NCBI RefSeq assembly: GCF_036711975.1
Contig: NC_091971.1
Span: 10,609,501-10,673,500, forward strand
DNA: 64,000 nt
Reading direction: 5' to 3'
Source: Onthophagus taurus
Lineage: Eukaryota; Arthropoda; Insecta; Coleoptera; Scarabaeidae
The position numbers were made by a program, and so were the translations under genes. The notes under the pieces were generated by a model that saw only the letters and a list, made by a program, of their open reading frames with translations, was not told the DNA's origin and ran no database searches. Of this stretch, positions 47,631 to 60,489 are shown piece after piece (the stretch's first letter is position 1; the number at the start of each line of letters is the position of its first letter).

Positions 47631-49879
47631 ACGGCCCGTGGGGTGTTAGTAAAAAAAAACGTGGTGAGAGAGATGATGTAAATTGGGCAGTGTGGTTTTT
47701 GAAAGTAAAATGGCCGCTATCTGGGGAAATCTACGGACGCCCAAGGCGGCCAAGATATATGAATACGTTATGCGAGATGGGATCACGTTTAACTCAGGAT
47801 TTCTTTTTATTTTATTTTTATCATAAAATGCGCCGTCGGGATGTGTTGCTAAATAAAAAAGGCGGAAATGACGAAGAAACACCCCAATTTTATCCCTCAA
47901 TCTTGTCATATACTATCTTTATTATTTATATAGATCAACTATACTAGAATGTCTAAATAACAATGTGACGACTTTTAACGAATAAAGTTTGTGAGTTCGA
48001 AGGGAGGAAATGCGGTTCGGTAGTTTTGGCCAACCACCCCAAATATCACCAGACCGAAAACCACGATCTCTATCGGTCTGTGCCGTCAGGCGGATGTGTG
48101 AAATATGAGGGCGCAGTCGGCAAGAATCCATTACGAACGGGCAGACTCAAAGAGCGGACTCTTTGTTTGTGCTTTTACGACTCCTCCACGGCGAGTTCTG
48201 GGATGTTGCGTAATTTTACTTTATACCCGTTGCCTTAACTGCTTCCACCTCGGGTTTGCACGTTTTACTGCCGACGGTGTATCACGCCGAATAACTCCCA
48301 TATCCGTTTTACACGTCGCTATACCTGAAAATATTACATCACCAAGCTACAAGACGATTCTAAGAAAACTAAAATTACAAACTATCCCAGCAAGCTTATA
48401 TTTTTAGATTCACCCAAAAATTTATTTCTATGACTGATTAAAAGTTGTCGTGGAGTAAAGCGAGGTCATCAAATGCGGTCCCATTTAGAAGTTTTTTCGT
48501 TTTCAGGCGAGCGAAGCTTTGAACGAAATGCACATTTGATGTCGACGGTGTGAATTGGACCTAAGCTCGCCGCAGTCTAGCGGATAAATTCCAATTAACC
48601 GCCTACATGGAACAGCAGGGCGTCGCGACGCCACGTGGCTTGAGATCCAATTGCTCCAGACGATGACTCTCCTGAACAACACGATCGAGAATAAAGTTCC
48701 ATCACGGATTAAGCACGCCGGAGGAATGATCTTGAAGCTCTCCTCGTTTCCATATCGCATCTGCATCTAAATTAAATCTTCACCATTCAGAACGAAAACC
48801 ACGTTTAGATCCTTCTCAATAAAAAAAATCCATCTCAGATATATACCCACAACTAGAGAATGTCTCCAACAAAATTTAAAAATCATTTTCAAAGAAATAT
48901 AGAATCGTTTCAAAGAAAATTGAAAAGGGAATAATAAAACCAATAATCATTTGCGTAATCCTTATTCACCCTTTTTATCAACGAGGGGAAGTTTTATCCC
49001 TCGCCTATAATTATTTTGACCGTTGCTGTCACGGGACGTTCGGTTTAAAAAGGGTGACCAATTAAATGGGATGGATGTGCTCTATATCGAAGCACGGCGT
49101 TGTTGCCTGTGCAGTTTTCAGCGTTGCAGTGATCTGTAGCGCGCGGAACTATCCCGGATGGGTGTGTTCTAGGACGATAAATAAAGTAAATGGCGCAAAT
49201 AAATCCGCTTATTTACTACGAGCCCAAATGGGACCGTTAAGGCACGTTTTCTTATCGTCACTGATATGGCATCGATGTATCTCTATGTTCACGGTACCAC
49301 AACAGATGTCATCCCTTAAATGGTATCTTAATGTATCCATCTAGGTGTCCTTTTTATTGATTTTTTTTGTTCAATTAGAATTAACTATTTTCTAATCCAC
49401 TCAATCTCCATCGCAATTTCCGTCCTTCACACCCTATTTTAACCGCAAAAAGGATCCATTTCCAGTGCACGTCGTTTCGGTCGTTGTGGGTGTGGACACT
49501 TGAAATTTTCCATCGGGAATGTTTTCGAGTCGCACGTTATAAATTGAATCACTTAGCCTCCATCGTGGCCACTCGAGTGGCGTTCCACCGACGACATGAC
49601 CTATTTCTGTGCCGCCCGCACATTACTTATTGAAGAGAGGGATTTATCCTCGTGGGTCCTTCTTCTATCGGCAACGTCCAATACTCCGCGACGCTGGTCG
49701 ATTTAACGGGCGTGGACGTGCAAAAACTACCACTTTATCGTACCGGAAACCGAACCATTTATATCGCCGCCGTAATTGCATTTAAATCTAATATTCAACA
49801 GCTCGCTGAAAGAATACTGGCGCCGGATTAAAAATGAATTATTATTCTTATTTCCTGTGAGAGTGATGAGTTTTTTATA
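47631..49879. other. Gene desert with GC-rich islands
   Basis: Alternating AT-rich and GC-richer blocks (about 47640-48330, 48480-48770, 49020-49350, 49440-49820). Frames are open on both strands in the GC-richer parts, but none shows a domain or splice structure. The pattern fits a non-coding regulatory landscape better than genes. Confidence 0.4.
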
Positions 49880-52110
49880 AACTACGTGTCAAAAAAATTG
49901 CAATAAGAGCGGAATAAAATTTTTACAAGCAATTTGTATTTCTTTTAGTAATGAATCATAATAATTGAAAAAAAAAACAACAATTTATGCCAATAAAATG
50001 TCTAACTCTACGAGGTATACTTGGAATGAGATGAGCAATGGTATCTTCATTCTCTTGTGGAATCTTATATCAGGTTTGCTGTAGATGATGACGAAGTTTC
50101 TGCAAGGTGTTTGTTGCTTGTGGTAAACGCCCATCCCTTATACAGGGTGTTAGGTAAACATGCGGCAAAAATTCTAGAGGTTATTCCTTAGCCTATACTA
50201 AGAATATTTTGTTTAGGAGATACAAGGTGAACAAAATTTACGACAGTAACAACATTTTATTGTCAAAAAGTACATGTAAAGTTGCACAATCTACAATAAA
50301 TGTTGGAAATGACTTCCTCCAGCCTGAATACAAGCATTTAATCTTCTCGTCATTGGCTGCCGAACTCTTTTAAACACACCAGGGTCGTTTGTCACACCCA
50401 GCAATTATTCGATTTCGCAAATAGTCTAAATTCTCCACTGGAGTAGCGTAAATTAACGACTTTAGGGATCCTCAGAAAAAATAATCCAGCAGGTTTAAGT
50501 CTGGGGATCGAGCATGCCATGCGTGTGGCCCACCTCGACCAATCCAGCGATTTCCGTATTTGCTGTTAAAAAATTACGAGTAACCGAACTAAAATGTGGT
50601 GGTGCACCATCGTGCATAAATCACATTGCAATTCTTGTCGCGTATGGTATATCCTCCAGAAAGTCAGGCAACGTTTCTGCCAAAAAGTTGCGATACACCA
50701 CGCCAGTAAGTCTTCCTGGTAGAAATACAGGTCTAATTAGACAATCATCCACAATTCCAACCCAAACATTCAAGGAGAATTGATGTTAAAAATGATCTTC
50801 ACATACCTCATACGGATTTTCATCTGCCCACATATGATTATTATGAAAATTCCTTATTGTATTTCTTGAGAAACTGGCTTCATCGGTAAAAAGAATCTGT
50901 GTCAGGAATAGAGGAATGCGAACTAATGTTTGCAATATCCATTGACATAATGCAATACGTGGAGGGAAATCAGTGCTTGAACGCGTTGAATGTGGTATGG
51001 ATACAACAAATTGTCCTTACGAATTTTCCAAACTGTCTAATGACTAACAAAGTATTTGCCATTCTTCGCGTAGAACTACCAGGATCTTAATCTATCATGT
51101 CCAGCACATTCTGTTCCAATTGTACCGTTCTTGCAGTCATTGATCTTCCTGGCCCTCCACTTCGTTTTAATGATCCTGTTTCACGATGATGTTTTCGACG
51201 ATTTTTCAGTCAGGGACATTACGGGAAGGAAATCGTTGGATGTACAATCGTCTAGCCTCTGATGAGTTGCCATCTGCAAGTCCATACATAAAATGCATGT
51301 CAATCATCTCGGCGTTCGTATAAATCATAATAGAGTAGGTACTACACTAACTGTTAAAGACAAGCCAAACAGCCAAACGTCACTCAATCTGACATGCTCG
51401 ATCTGATTTAAATCCGGAGGCTCTACTACTTCTTCATGTAGGAAATTTTGACAGATGTGGGCGATATGAAATCGGGGGTTATCCTGCTAGAACATGATGT
51501 CAGGGCATTCGCTTAGACTGGGTGCTATAAAACCACGTGGATGTATCGGTGTGCCTTTAAACTGCGCTTATAGACCATGACTTATACCTCAATGATATGG
51601 CACCCCATACCATAATACCAAGTGTTTGGCTACGGAATCTTCTTACCATTACTCGTCGATCATTTTGCTAAAAAGATTCGTCGCTAAACGTTATGTGATC
51701 CCATCATTGTTTTGTCACGTTGTGTTAAAAAAAGATGTCGTCGTAAAACTCGGTACGAGTGGAGATTGAAAGGTGAAATTCGTCGGTATACAGTTCCTCC
51801 TTCAGGATCTCCACGTTGGTTATGTTTTTCAGAACACGCAGTTCATGCTGGAAGCACTGTTGAAGGGTTTCGATTCAATCTTCGCCCTCTTTCAAAGTCA
51901 GACATTTGATTAAACCGCGGTCTTCTACCAATTCTAGACATTTACTTTGTGGTACAGTTTCTTTTTAACCATTTAAAAACTTGCAATTCTTTGTGTATCG
52001 ATATGATGTTTTTATCACCAACTTTTTACATGCATCTAGTAGTTTTGTTAAGATTCCAGCTTGATGACTCATCTTTTTCGAGATGTTACGATTTTTTGGC
52101 ATGTAGTGTA
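49880..52110 (-). mobile_element. Tc1-like transposon, interrupted by a mariner-like insertion
   Basis: The inverted ends are ACTACGTGTCAAAAAA (49881-49896) and, reading inward from the right, ACTACATGCCAAAAAA (52107-52092), matching at 14 of 16 positions and flanked by TA. The transposase runs on the minus strand. MSRIGRRPRFNQMSDFERGR is near 51930. CPDIMF then a stop, QDNPRFHIAHICQNFLHEE and DLNQIEHV lie at 51525-51385. After the insertion it resumes as GRLPQATNTLQKLRHHLQQT and IPSIPRRVRHFIG at 50135-49995. QDNPRFH and DLNQIEHV correspond to the Tc1 blocks QDNARPH and DLNPIEHVW. Stops and frameshifts make it dead. Without the insert it would be about 1 kb. Confidence 0.8.
50143..51380 (-). 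mobile_element. Mariner-type transposon nested in the Tc1 element
   Basis: The left edge is TA followed by CAGGGTGTTAGGTAAACATG. The minus-strand transposase starts around 51320 with AEMIDMHFMYGLADGN and RRLYIQRFPSRN. It continues through the GSLKRSGGPGRS-like region at about 51170, LFTDEASFSRNTIRNFHNNH and MWADENPYEV at about 50890-50810. FSLNVWVGIVDDCLI comes next, and then FMHDGAPPHFSSVTRNFL at about 50620-50565. The latter two are the first and second catalytic Asp blocks of this common insect DDE family. Internal stops make it inactive. The C-terminal catalytic block is not clearly seen, and the right inverted repeat was not found, so the right boundary is approximate. Confidence 0.8.
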
Positions 52111-55100
52111 TTTTAGATATCAAAAACTGATTTGTTTATTAAAAAGAAGAATTAAAAATTAAAAATTGTCTTTGCATTTCTCTTATTGCAAGTATCCTGT
52201 TTGTTACGAGCTTCGTTTCCTCCATTAGTTTTCATTGGGTTCAAAGAAAACTCGTTTATGTGATTATGCAAAGCTGTATAATTGTTAATTTCCTGTGATT
52301 TGATATAACATGAAGATTCGTTGAAATGATTTGATTAGTTAGTGAGATACAACTTGATAATTAATGTGATGTATGTGAAAGGAAATCACACGGGAATGTG
52401 TTAATACGCTCTTTCCGCTTTCAAGCAATTAGTTTTATTTGTACACCTTATTTTGGAGTTTTATTAATGGTTTCTTGTATACATATACTACCTTACGCAA
52501 TGTCATGTTCATTAACACAGGTATCCAAACTGGTCTCTCTCACATATTACTTTCATTTATAAACATCTTAAAACAGGTTGCTTATTAAAACTTATTTGAA
52601 ATGCTATAAATATTAATCAAAATAAATACGTTAATAAATAGGTTGCTAACTTGAAAAGTTTGAGTAACAAAAATTGGACGATCTGCCGAACCAGAAGCGG
52701 TAATTACCATAAAACTTTTCCCTTATATTTATCGATCCCTTCCCATTACTTGGAACCCCAACGGCTGAACAATAGGAAGTCTGAAGGGATATTCAACTTA
52801 ACCCCCTCATAAAATATGGCACCCCTACGTCTGATATCCTCACCCTCGCGTACTTGGCGTAAAAAGGAACCTTGTCGGGGTGAGGAGAGTGTAATTATTG
52901 GAAAAATTTACGCCCCGTAGGGTGCAAACAAACGTCTTGGCGTTTTCTCCGCGATACTTGAGGGAATCAAAATCCCTTGCGGATAACCGCCCTTCGAGGG
53001 AGGGAGCGTAAATTATCGACGTAATCCGGACCGTCAGAATTTGATTAATATAAACGTCGCCGGCAGCACCCCGCGTATCCTGTTTCGTCGTTTGGATTTT
53101 CTCGGAGCGTTATTGGTCGATTAGACACCCCGAATTTAAAGTTCCATTTAAGACCCTTTAAGAGCAATCATCGAATATCGACGCCCTATTACTCCGAAAG
53201 AAAATCTTAGGGCGATGAAACGAGACAAAGAAAATCCAAAATGATTGAATTATGCTGTCGGGTCGGTTGCAATGACCGTTTCTTCACTATAAGAACGTTC
53301 AAGGGCAAATCAATTTACAATAATTAAAGTCTTGTAAAGGAAACGTAGTTATACCGCTTGTACGACCGATTGAACCGACATACCATTCTTAGAGAGAAAC
53401 TATTTAGACACAGATTTATCGATGTTCATTTCAAACGGTGTGTAATCAATAAAGGATTATATATCACAAATAAAACGAGAATTATTATACAAGAGCTATA
53501 ATATCCGACAGGGTAGAATTATTTAACAATTAAGTTGATGTTATTAAGCGGTTCCTTAAACCATTATTACAGTGTCAACTAGTTCTTGGTGTAATAAATT
53601 TGTGTCTCGAATTAGACGACAGTATCGATCGTAAGACCCAACTGCAATGAGAAATTTTTAAATAATATTTTCCCGTCCCGTTAAAAACTACTTTAGAAAC
53701 CTCTTAGCAAGGCAACAGTACAAGCGGATTAAGTAATTGGATTAGCGCGGGATCCTCTAAATTCTTTAATTTCTTAATTACGGCGGCGGCTGCAAAGTCT
53801 CCTTCCTTGAAACGTCGTTTCCGCTCTTCACAATTACTGTTCCCGCCGTGTTGCCGTTAATTTTTTCGCCACGCAACGTTGCCGAAACACCACCATCCAA
53901 GTAATGGCCACTATTATTAACACTATTAACACCACCCTTATACTCTAACGTCGACGTTGCCCAGTTCTCCTCCTTTTGGGGAGAGGATTAAACGTTCTCA
54001 CTTTCGATATTGTGTGGGGCCACCCGGCGAGCTCCGATCCCATTGTTCTTATTCAAATCGTGGCCATTCCGAGGCGCGGAGCGCGAAGAATGCTTATGCC
54101 GTGCTTAGGATGAGATATGAATATTCATAGTAGGGTGAATAGAATTCAATAAGTGGAAGCATAAAGTTCTGCCAAGTAGATGTTGGCCCAGGAAATAAAA
54201 CGTGATTAAATCAGAAGGAAACTGCTGACTATGAGTATTGTTGTCTTCGTTTGGGCTAAACAATTGCACTTAAACCATATTGTTGGGTAATTTAAATAAG
54301 AAATAATAGATTATTTAGGGTGGTAGTTATTTATAGACTTGTTTTACATTCTTTTACATCAAGTTCATGGTGGCCCCTTTTCTTTTTACAAATAGTTTTT
54401 CTACTAGAACGATTTTCTCTACAGGTAAGGTTTCACCAAGATAACGATCTCGTTTTCTTTTTTTTACATCTCGTCCGATTTTATCGTTGCGTCGGCCGTA
54501 TAAGTAGTTTTTCAGCAATTACACGATTACCGGTAATCGTGGTGTGGCACGTTGTCGCTGGTCGGAGAACCGAGTCCAAGCTGAACGATACCGACGGTTA
54601 ATATGCAAATGAACCTGAATATCATTAAGGTTTTCTGTTATAAATTTCGGAAGCGGTTTAATCGTTTCCAATCACGCCACGACCGTCACAAAGTTTAAAT
54701 CCCGAATAAAGAAAGCGAGATTTAATAAAACGACGTTCGTTAACCGTATTGCCCAGCTGTGTTTGTAAGGTTTATAATTAGCTTTAGGTTTTTACTGCTA
54801 CTTTGGACACATGTGAGAACTAGGAGAACCAACGAGCGTTAAAGAACGGGTTCCAGGAGGTCTGGTGATGTGTGTATGTTACAAGGAGATCCCTAGGGAC
54901 CGTAATAGGTCTTTTCCTTCGGGGGGTATCACGACTTTGCCTTTAAACGTCGACATTTAACGATCGTTGCCTATGAAAGAGAAAGTGACGTTTATAGATG
55001 CTCGGTGTGGATCCTGGTCATTTACAAGCCGATGTTTAATATTCCGATGTCATTGACAAATGTGAATCTCCAAAGTGAATTAATATCTATTGAATTTGCT

Positions 55101-55665
55101 CATTAATCACCGTCGTACAAGAGCGGCAATTGTTTTACTTATCGGGTGAAGTTACTTTTTTATTTAGTTGCGGATATGCGTGCTACGGGGAACTACACAC
55201 GTGCTATAGATTGGACACGCACGTGTTGGTACCAGCGCTCGAACATATCGAAAAAGGGGAAAGAGATTTAAGGCCTTCCTTCCACCGAGTTCTCATGTGA
55301 CGAGTAATTTCCTGGTGTGTATATCGTTTAGGATCGAGCTGTATAAAAAGGTTCTCGGAGCTGAATAAGGGATATGCGCATGATATTATCGTAGTTTAGC
55401 GTGTTCCACTTTTTTGCGTGGATGTTGATGGAACGTATAAGTATTAGCTTGAAATATTGTATCGCTCACCGTATGAGGTAAAGTTACAAGTAGATCAAAA
55501 AGTAAGATTTTGCGGCGGAGTAATTAACTGCTCCACAGCTCCAAAGTTGAACCTTGATAAGTTCAAATTTATGTACAGCTTTATGTTACCAACCTGGTCT
55601 CACTAATGAATGTAAAACATGAACTTGTTTTTATCGAAAAAAATTAAACAAGACTTTGAAAAAAT
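52111..55665. other. Non-coding desert with GC-rich blocks
   Basis: No gene recognised. GC-richer blocks lie at about 52680-53230, 53740-54110 and 54830-55350. The frame at 54320-54601 has no domain. Probably regulatory or intronic sequence of a gene outside the window; this is inference. Confidence 0.4.
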
Positions 55666-55672
55666 TATACAC

Positions 55673-55765
55673 TGTACATATGCAACCATTATCACACTGA
55701 ATATATCTGAATACGCAAATCACGTATTGCAATACCAGTACTGTGATATTGGTTGCATACTTACA
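55673..55765. ncRNA. microRNA-precursor-like hairpin
   Basis: The arms 55680-55715 and 55723-55758 pair over 36 positions with about 10 mismatches (a near-perfect 17-bp outer stem, an internal bulge, then a 6-bp inner stem). They enclose the 7-nt loop CAAATCA. Pairing extends outward by a few more bases (TGTA with TACA, about 55673-55676 with 55762-55765). Size, loop and mismatch pattern fit an animal pre-miRNA. On the minus strand the 5' arm contains TATCACAG, the seed-type word of the miR-2/11/13 family. Orientation is undetermined. Confidence 0.5.
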
Positions 55766-58700
55766 ATGATGACGTCTGGTACGATAATTAATTAACACAC
55801 TGTACTAAGAAACATTTCTTACTTAGAAATTATAGCTAACAATTCCTTATGCTGCCTTGATAATAAATGGAACATCTTAGTGCGAAGTGCAAACGTAAAT
55901 AAATTTGGGTTTCAGAGGTTGTCCAGATATTAATTAGGATTCAGCCTTTACTAATGGCGTTGGGCCGCAGAGGGACGACGTAGGTTTCTCGAACACATGG
56001 CGTTGTTCTGAAGCGTCGCGACGCGACCCAAGTTCCCAAAACCGAGAGAACCACGCCCTTTTTGCCAACGACCAACTTTGCACGTTACGCTCTCGGATTT
56101 TCGGTGTGGTATGTGTTTCACAAAGGTGCCGTTGAGTGACCGCACCGTTTACGTCGTCCCAACGGGTTCCAACTGGACCCCAGAATTACCGACCCAAGTT
56201 TCAAGGGACGAACTTTTGATGAATCCATAACACGGTGTCCACAACATGCAAATATGCGGGAATTATTCGACTCGTTTGCCACGTTTTGCTACCCCAATGA
56301 TCTCGTGAATTTCAAACTTTCTCACCGCTAACAATATTTTGTGCATAAAGCAGCATTAAAACTATATCATATGGAAAAACTTCAAATCAACGAAAGATTT
56401 TACAAATTTGAATTTCTTTATTGACCTGTATATAAACACGTTAGTAAGAATTTAATCCATTCCAGTTTATGTTATCTACATAAATCTCAGTTTAGAGTTT
56501 CACGACAAACTATTTCTGATAAATGTACATAAAGTTCAAGAACTAACGCCGCGAATGGAAAAGGAGAGGTAATTAACCATTTCAAGAAACGGCAAATAAA
56601 TCTGTATTTCCCTGGAGACAGCATTTCTCTACCTTGTAAACACACGTTCCTTATTTAGCTTTAAAACCATGTCCATAATAAACATTACGACTTAGAAGTT
56701 ATTTCAAGCGTTCCACCGTGATGTTCTTTAAAAATTTTAACTATAGAGATATGAATGTGGTTACGGGAGTAGTCTATTCGTAGATAATTACTGCCTAGTT
56801 GGCGAATTTTAATTTCCGGCAACCTTTTCGGTCTTCCGCTTCGAAAAATTTGTTCCCGAATCTACTCGATCATTTTTATGCAAATTTCTCGTCCGGAGCG
56901 TAGCCATAAATTAAGTTGGTATAGAAAAATAATTTACCGTAAATCAACTTGTGCGTGTAACGAGTAAATAGGGAAATAATAGAAAATTGCACATACATAT
57001 TTATGAGTCTTGTCCATAGTTCTGGTTGTACAGTCTATACTCGTTTCAATCCAGTTTTTTATACTTTGTTGGTTCCCCAATTTCGATCCCACTTTCCGAA
57101 ATTGAAAACGCCCGCCGATAAATTACTCCCATCGAAAGTTACCGTGATTTAGTGCGGGGCAGAGGCAACAGAGAATCTGAATACTAGCCTGGTAAATATT
57201 TAACATGTCGATATGTGCAACGTTTTGCTCGTGCACGTTTGACCATGGACAGATATCTACCAACAAGATTACTTAGTCGATGAGTAATATAAAAGGGAAC
57301 TACAAATCCTTGTTATTGCGCAATAATGTTTACTGGAAACGTTTATTTTACGAGACCACAAACCTATTGCTTTCCACATATGTATGTTCAATCTGCGCAC
57401 AACAAAAAAAACGAAACAATCCAAGGTTGCTGTGAAGCAACTCATTACCATTACGAACACATGAAACGAAAGCATTAAGTCAACGTGTATGCTCCTCTGG
57501 CGGCACTTTTTATCGTCCTCTTTAGTCTAGAATAAATCATGTAGATTATTCCGTACAATATGCGACACTATTCCTCCCGATAAAAATAATTACTAAAACC
57601 TGGGGCACGTAGAGCACATTATAGGGTAAAATGTGTATTAAAACGATAAAAAAATGTAACGATCACGAGACATGCACATTGTAAAAGCAAATTCAGAGCC
57701 AATATTGACACAATTTATTCTTTATATAATGTTAGCTACTCATTGTATAAATATTAAACCAATTTAACTATTTAAACCTTTACAAGTTTCATTTAGCTGG
57801 ACGTCAGTGTTGGAAATTAGATAATTGCTCTGGCCGTTCTAGTGGACATGAATCATTCCGGATGCGCTGTTAAGCCATTAGAGACGTGGATTAATTATTA
57901 TTTCTTGTTGCAAACCCGGGCATTTGTTTATATATTGCACGAGATCCGGGAGATTGCGGATCCACGTCCATCGGCTTGTATTGTCCTCAATAATTCTCAC
58001 ATAAACTGTAGGAAGCAATTTGTATTGTTCTACCACAGGACAGGTTCGCACTGGTATTCTTGGTCGAGAGATTTATCCCGCGTCTATTGTCGAGACGTTA
58101 ACCGTAAATAGGAACGGACGTCTTTACCCGCGTAGTTCTACAGGAACACTCACGTTATCATCTTGGGAGTTGAGAAAGGAATTCTTGATAACGTCTATAA
58201 CCGGTCGGTAGTCAATAACTTGCTTTTATCTCAATTGACTTAAATTTTATGGCACTTACAAGTTCTGTCAATTAGTTTTATTACTAAGGATAGATTTCAT
58301 TAAAATATTTATTTATCAGAAAGTTTTTTATTCAATAGTTTTAAATCTCGCATTTAATACTACTCTTATAATATGATCTTACTACGCTTTGAGTTTGATA
58401 CGATATCTACCAGTCAAGGTATTTAAGATATTATTAGTTCCAAATAAAGTTCTTGAGTTTTTAGATAAAAATTCTCAATTTTTAGGATTATACATATATC
58501 TCTCATTAATCGTAAGACATTTTTTAATCTCTTGGAATTGGTTTATGGCACCTCTTTCCAATAATCTTCAAGACTTGGATATTTAAAGTTAGACATAAAG
58601 AACAGAGCACCTATTTAGCAACGAATTTCTTGAGCAAACCATTTCTAATGAAATGCATAAAGGAATGTGATATATCCCAAAAATGCAGACTGCAAACTGC

Positions 58701-60130
58701 AGTTATCTAGTAAACATGCCATTAAAGAGCTAGAAGACAAGTGTTCGAAAGTGACTAATTCTTGGATGTTGCAGAAGAAGTGACAACCGCTTTAGATCCG
58801 TCTATTAAAACACCTTTTTGTTTTTGCTTTTAGCAACCCAAACTTCTCAAGACTAGATTTCGACTTATTAAGTTCATATTCGATTGGAGGTAAAACTACA
58901 AGATATTTCCGATTACATCAAAAACTTAAAATTGAAAGTTTGGTTAAAATTGAGAGTTCTAAGATGTGCGTTGTATAAGAATAAAAAGTTATTGTTGATC
59001 AATAAGATTATTGCACAGTGTTTGGTAGATACCGACAGTAATAAAATCTCGAATTGTACAGACACCTGTTTGTAATAAAAAGAAGTACCGTTATCGTTAC
59101 TCCAACCTCTTCGCTGGAGATTACGAGAGAAGAGCAACACGAAGTGGGTTGGAATGATTCTTATGCTAGACATCTTACAGCGCAATTATCAATATAAATT
59201 TAAAATATTTTTCTCAATGCGATTTTACAAGCTAAATAAAATCTGTATGAAACACTTCTCGAATTACGCGAAAGAAATAAGAGATGTTTAATATTATGAT
59301 AGCTTGATGCAGCATTTTGATATTATATTTCATAAAGTTATCTTAACCATTAATGTCTTTGTCTTCTAACATAATATATTGACACATCGCAAAAAAGTTG
59401 TTGTGCGCGTGAGACCTTTAGATTGATGTACTTCCAGACATTCTATTTTTATTGCTTTTAAATGTCAACTTCTTTTAAACTTTTATTGCTAGGCTCGTTT
59501 AACTCTGTGTTAACACCGCTAAATGGCATTTATAATTTTATTTAATTAAGACATAAGCAATTTAATGTAATCAATATAGACAAAAATATTGATGTAAAAA
59601 AAAATTATCTGATGTATCCTTAAATATAAAACTTAGTAGGGGTTGAGAACAAAGTCTAAAAGGTTAATGGACGAGCGTTTCAGACAATCGAACCGTGAAA
59701 GAAACACAATACCTACGCCTAGATAACCAAGGAGCCGTCGAAGTATCGCATTCTCAAACGTATACTAGTAATACCTTATGGTCGATTGGACAAGTCCGTG
59801 ATCCATTCGGTTCGGAAGGCTTTCTACAATCTTAATTGTCTCGAATACCTCCCAAAGTACAACTCTCTTAAATTGACTTAAAGACCATCCCATCTACCGG
59901 CTTTCACTCGTCGTGTGATCGTTTAGGCAAGAAGCGTACATAAACGATCATTTGGTCCCTACTTTGTCTTCACTTGTGACTGTTGTTATTTCTTTCTTAA
60001 ACGTTTACAAACGAGCCGATGCGTTCTGTAGCGAGATGATCGTGAAGTGTTTACACGTTTTGTTTTTTAAAGCGTTCTCTTATCGTCGGAATTTATCGCT
60101 CTATTTTTAAAACAGGCAAAGTACACTTTG
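55766..60130. other. Non-coding desert
   Basis: No gene recognised. GC-richer patches lie at about 55950-56260 and 57830-58210, with open frames on one or both strands but no family features. 58260-59640 is AT-rich. Confidence 0.4.
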
Positions 60131-60188
60131 AGGATTCGAGGAACTATTCTTTGTTCGGGGATCTATAAGTTGGCGTGTTACAGTTACT

Positions 60189-60485
60189 ATGAAGTACCTT
60201 AGAGTTTACGCTGCGTGTGGGCGAAACATCGAACCGTTCGGCTCCATTGGTTATTGTTGCTATCAGCATAATTGGGTCAAGACATTCTACAATCTCGAGG
60301 ATGTTCCGTATTACATCGATAACGACGTCGTAAAGTTTCAGTGGTACAGTTTGCAGAATTGTACAGGCTATCAAAACTTTGATAACCGATTGAGCTCCTA
60401 TTTCAAAAACATTTCCCAAAACGAAGTTGCTTTAATAAACAAAATTTTTCACAACAACTTCTGGTTTGTGTTATTTAAGTTATAA
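60189..60485 (+). CDS. Unassigned open frame
   Basis: A 98-codon ATG frame starting MKYLRVYAACGRNIEPFGSI and ending FWFVLFKL. It includes CCYQHNWVKTFYNLEDVPYY, with several Cys and aromatic residues. The frame is also open upstream of the ATG to about 60130. Codon use in the first two thirds is less A/T-biased than the flanks. No domain, signal peptide or splice structure is recognised, and the opposite strand is also open (60144-60419). Real gene or chance cannot be decided. Confidence 0.2.
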   Translation: MKYLRVYAACGRNIEPFGSIGYCCYQHNWVKTFYNLEDVPYYIDNDVVKFQWYSLQNCTGYQNFDNRLSSYFKNISQNEVALINKIFHNNFWFVLFKL

Positions 60486-60489
60486 ATTA

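Noticed and set aside
51712..51909. Basic 65-residue + strand frame
   Set aside because: Antisense of the Tc1-like transposase N-terminus.
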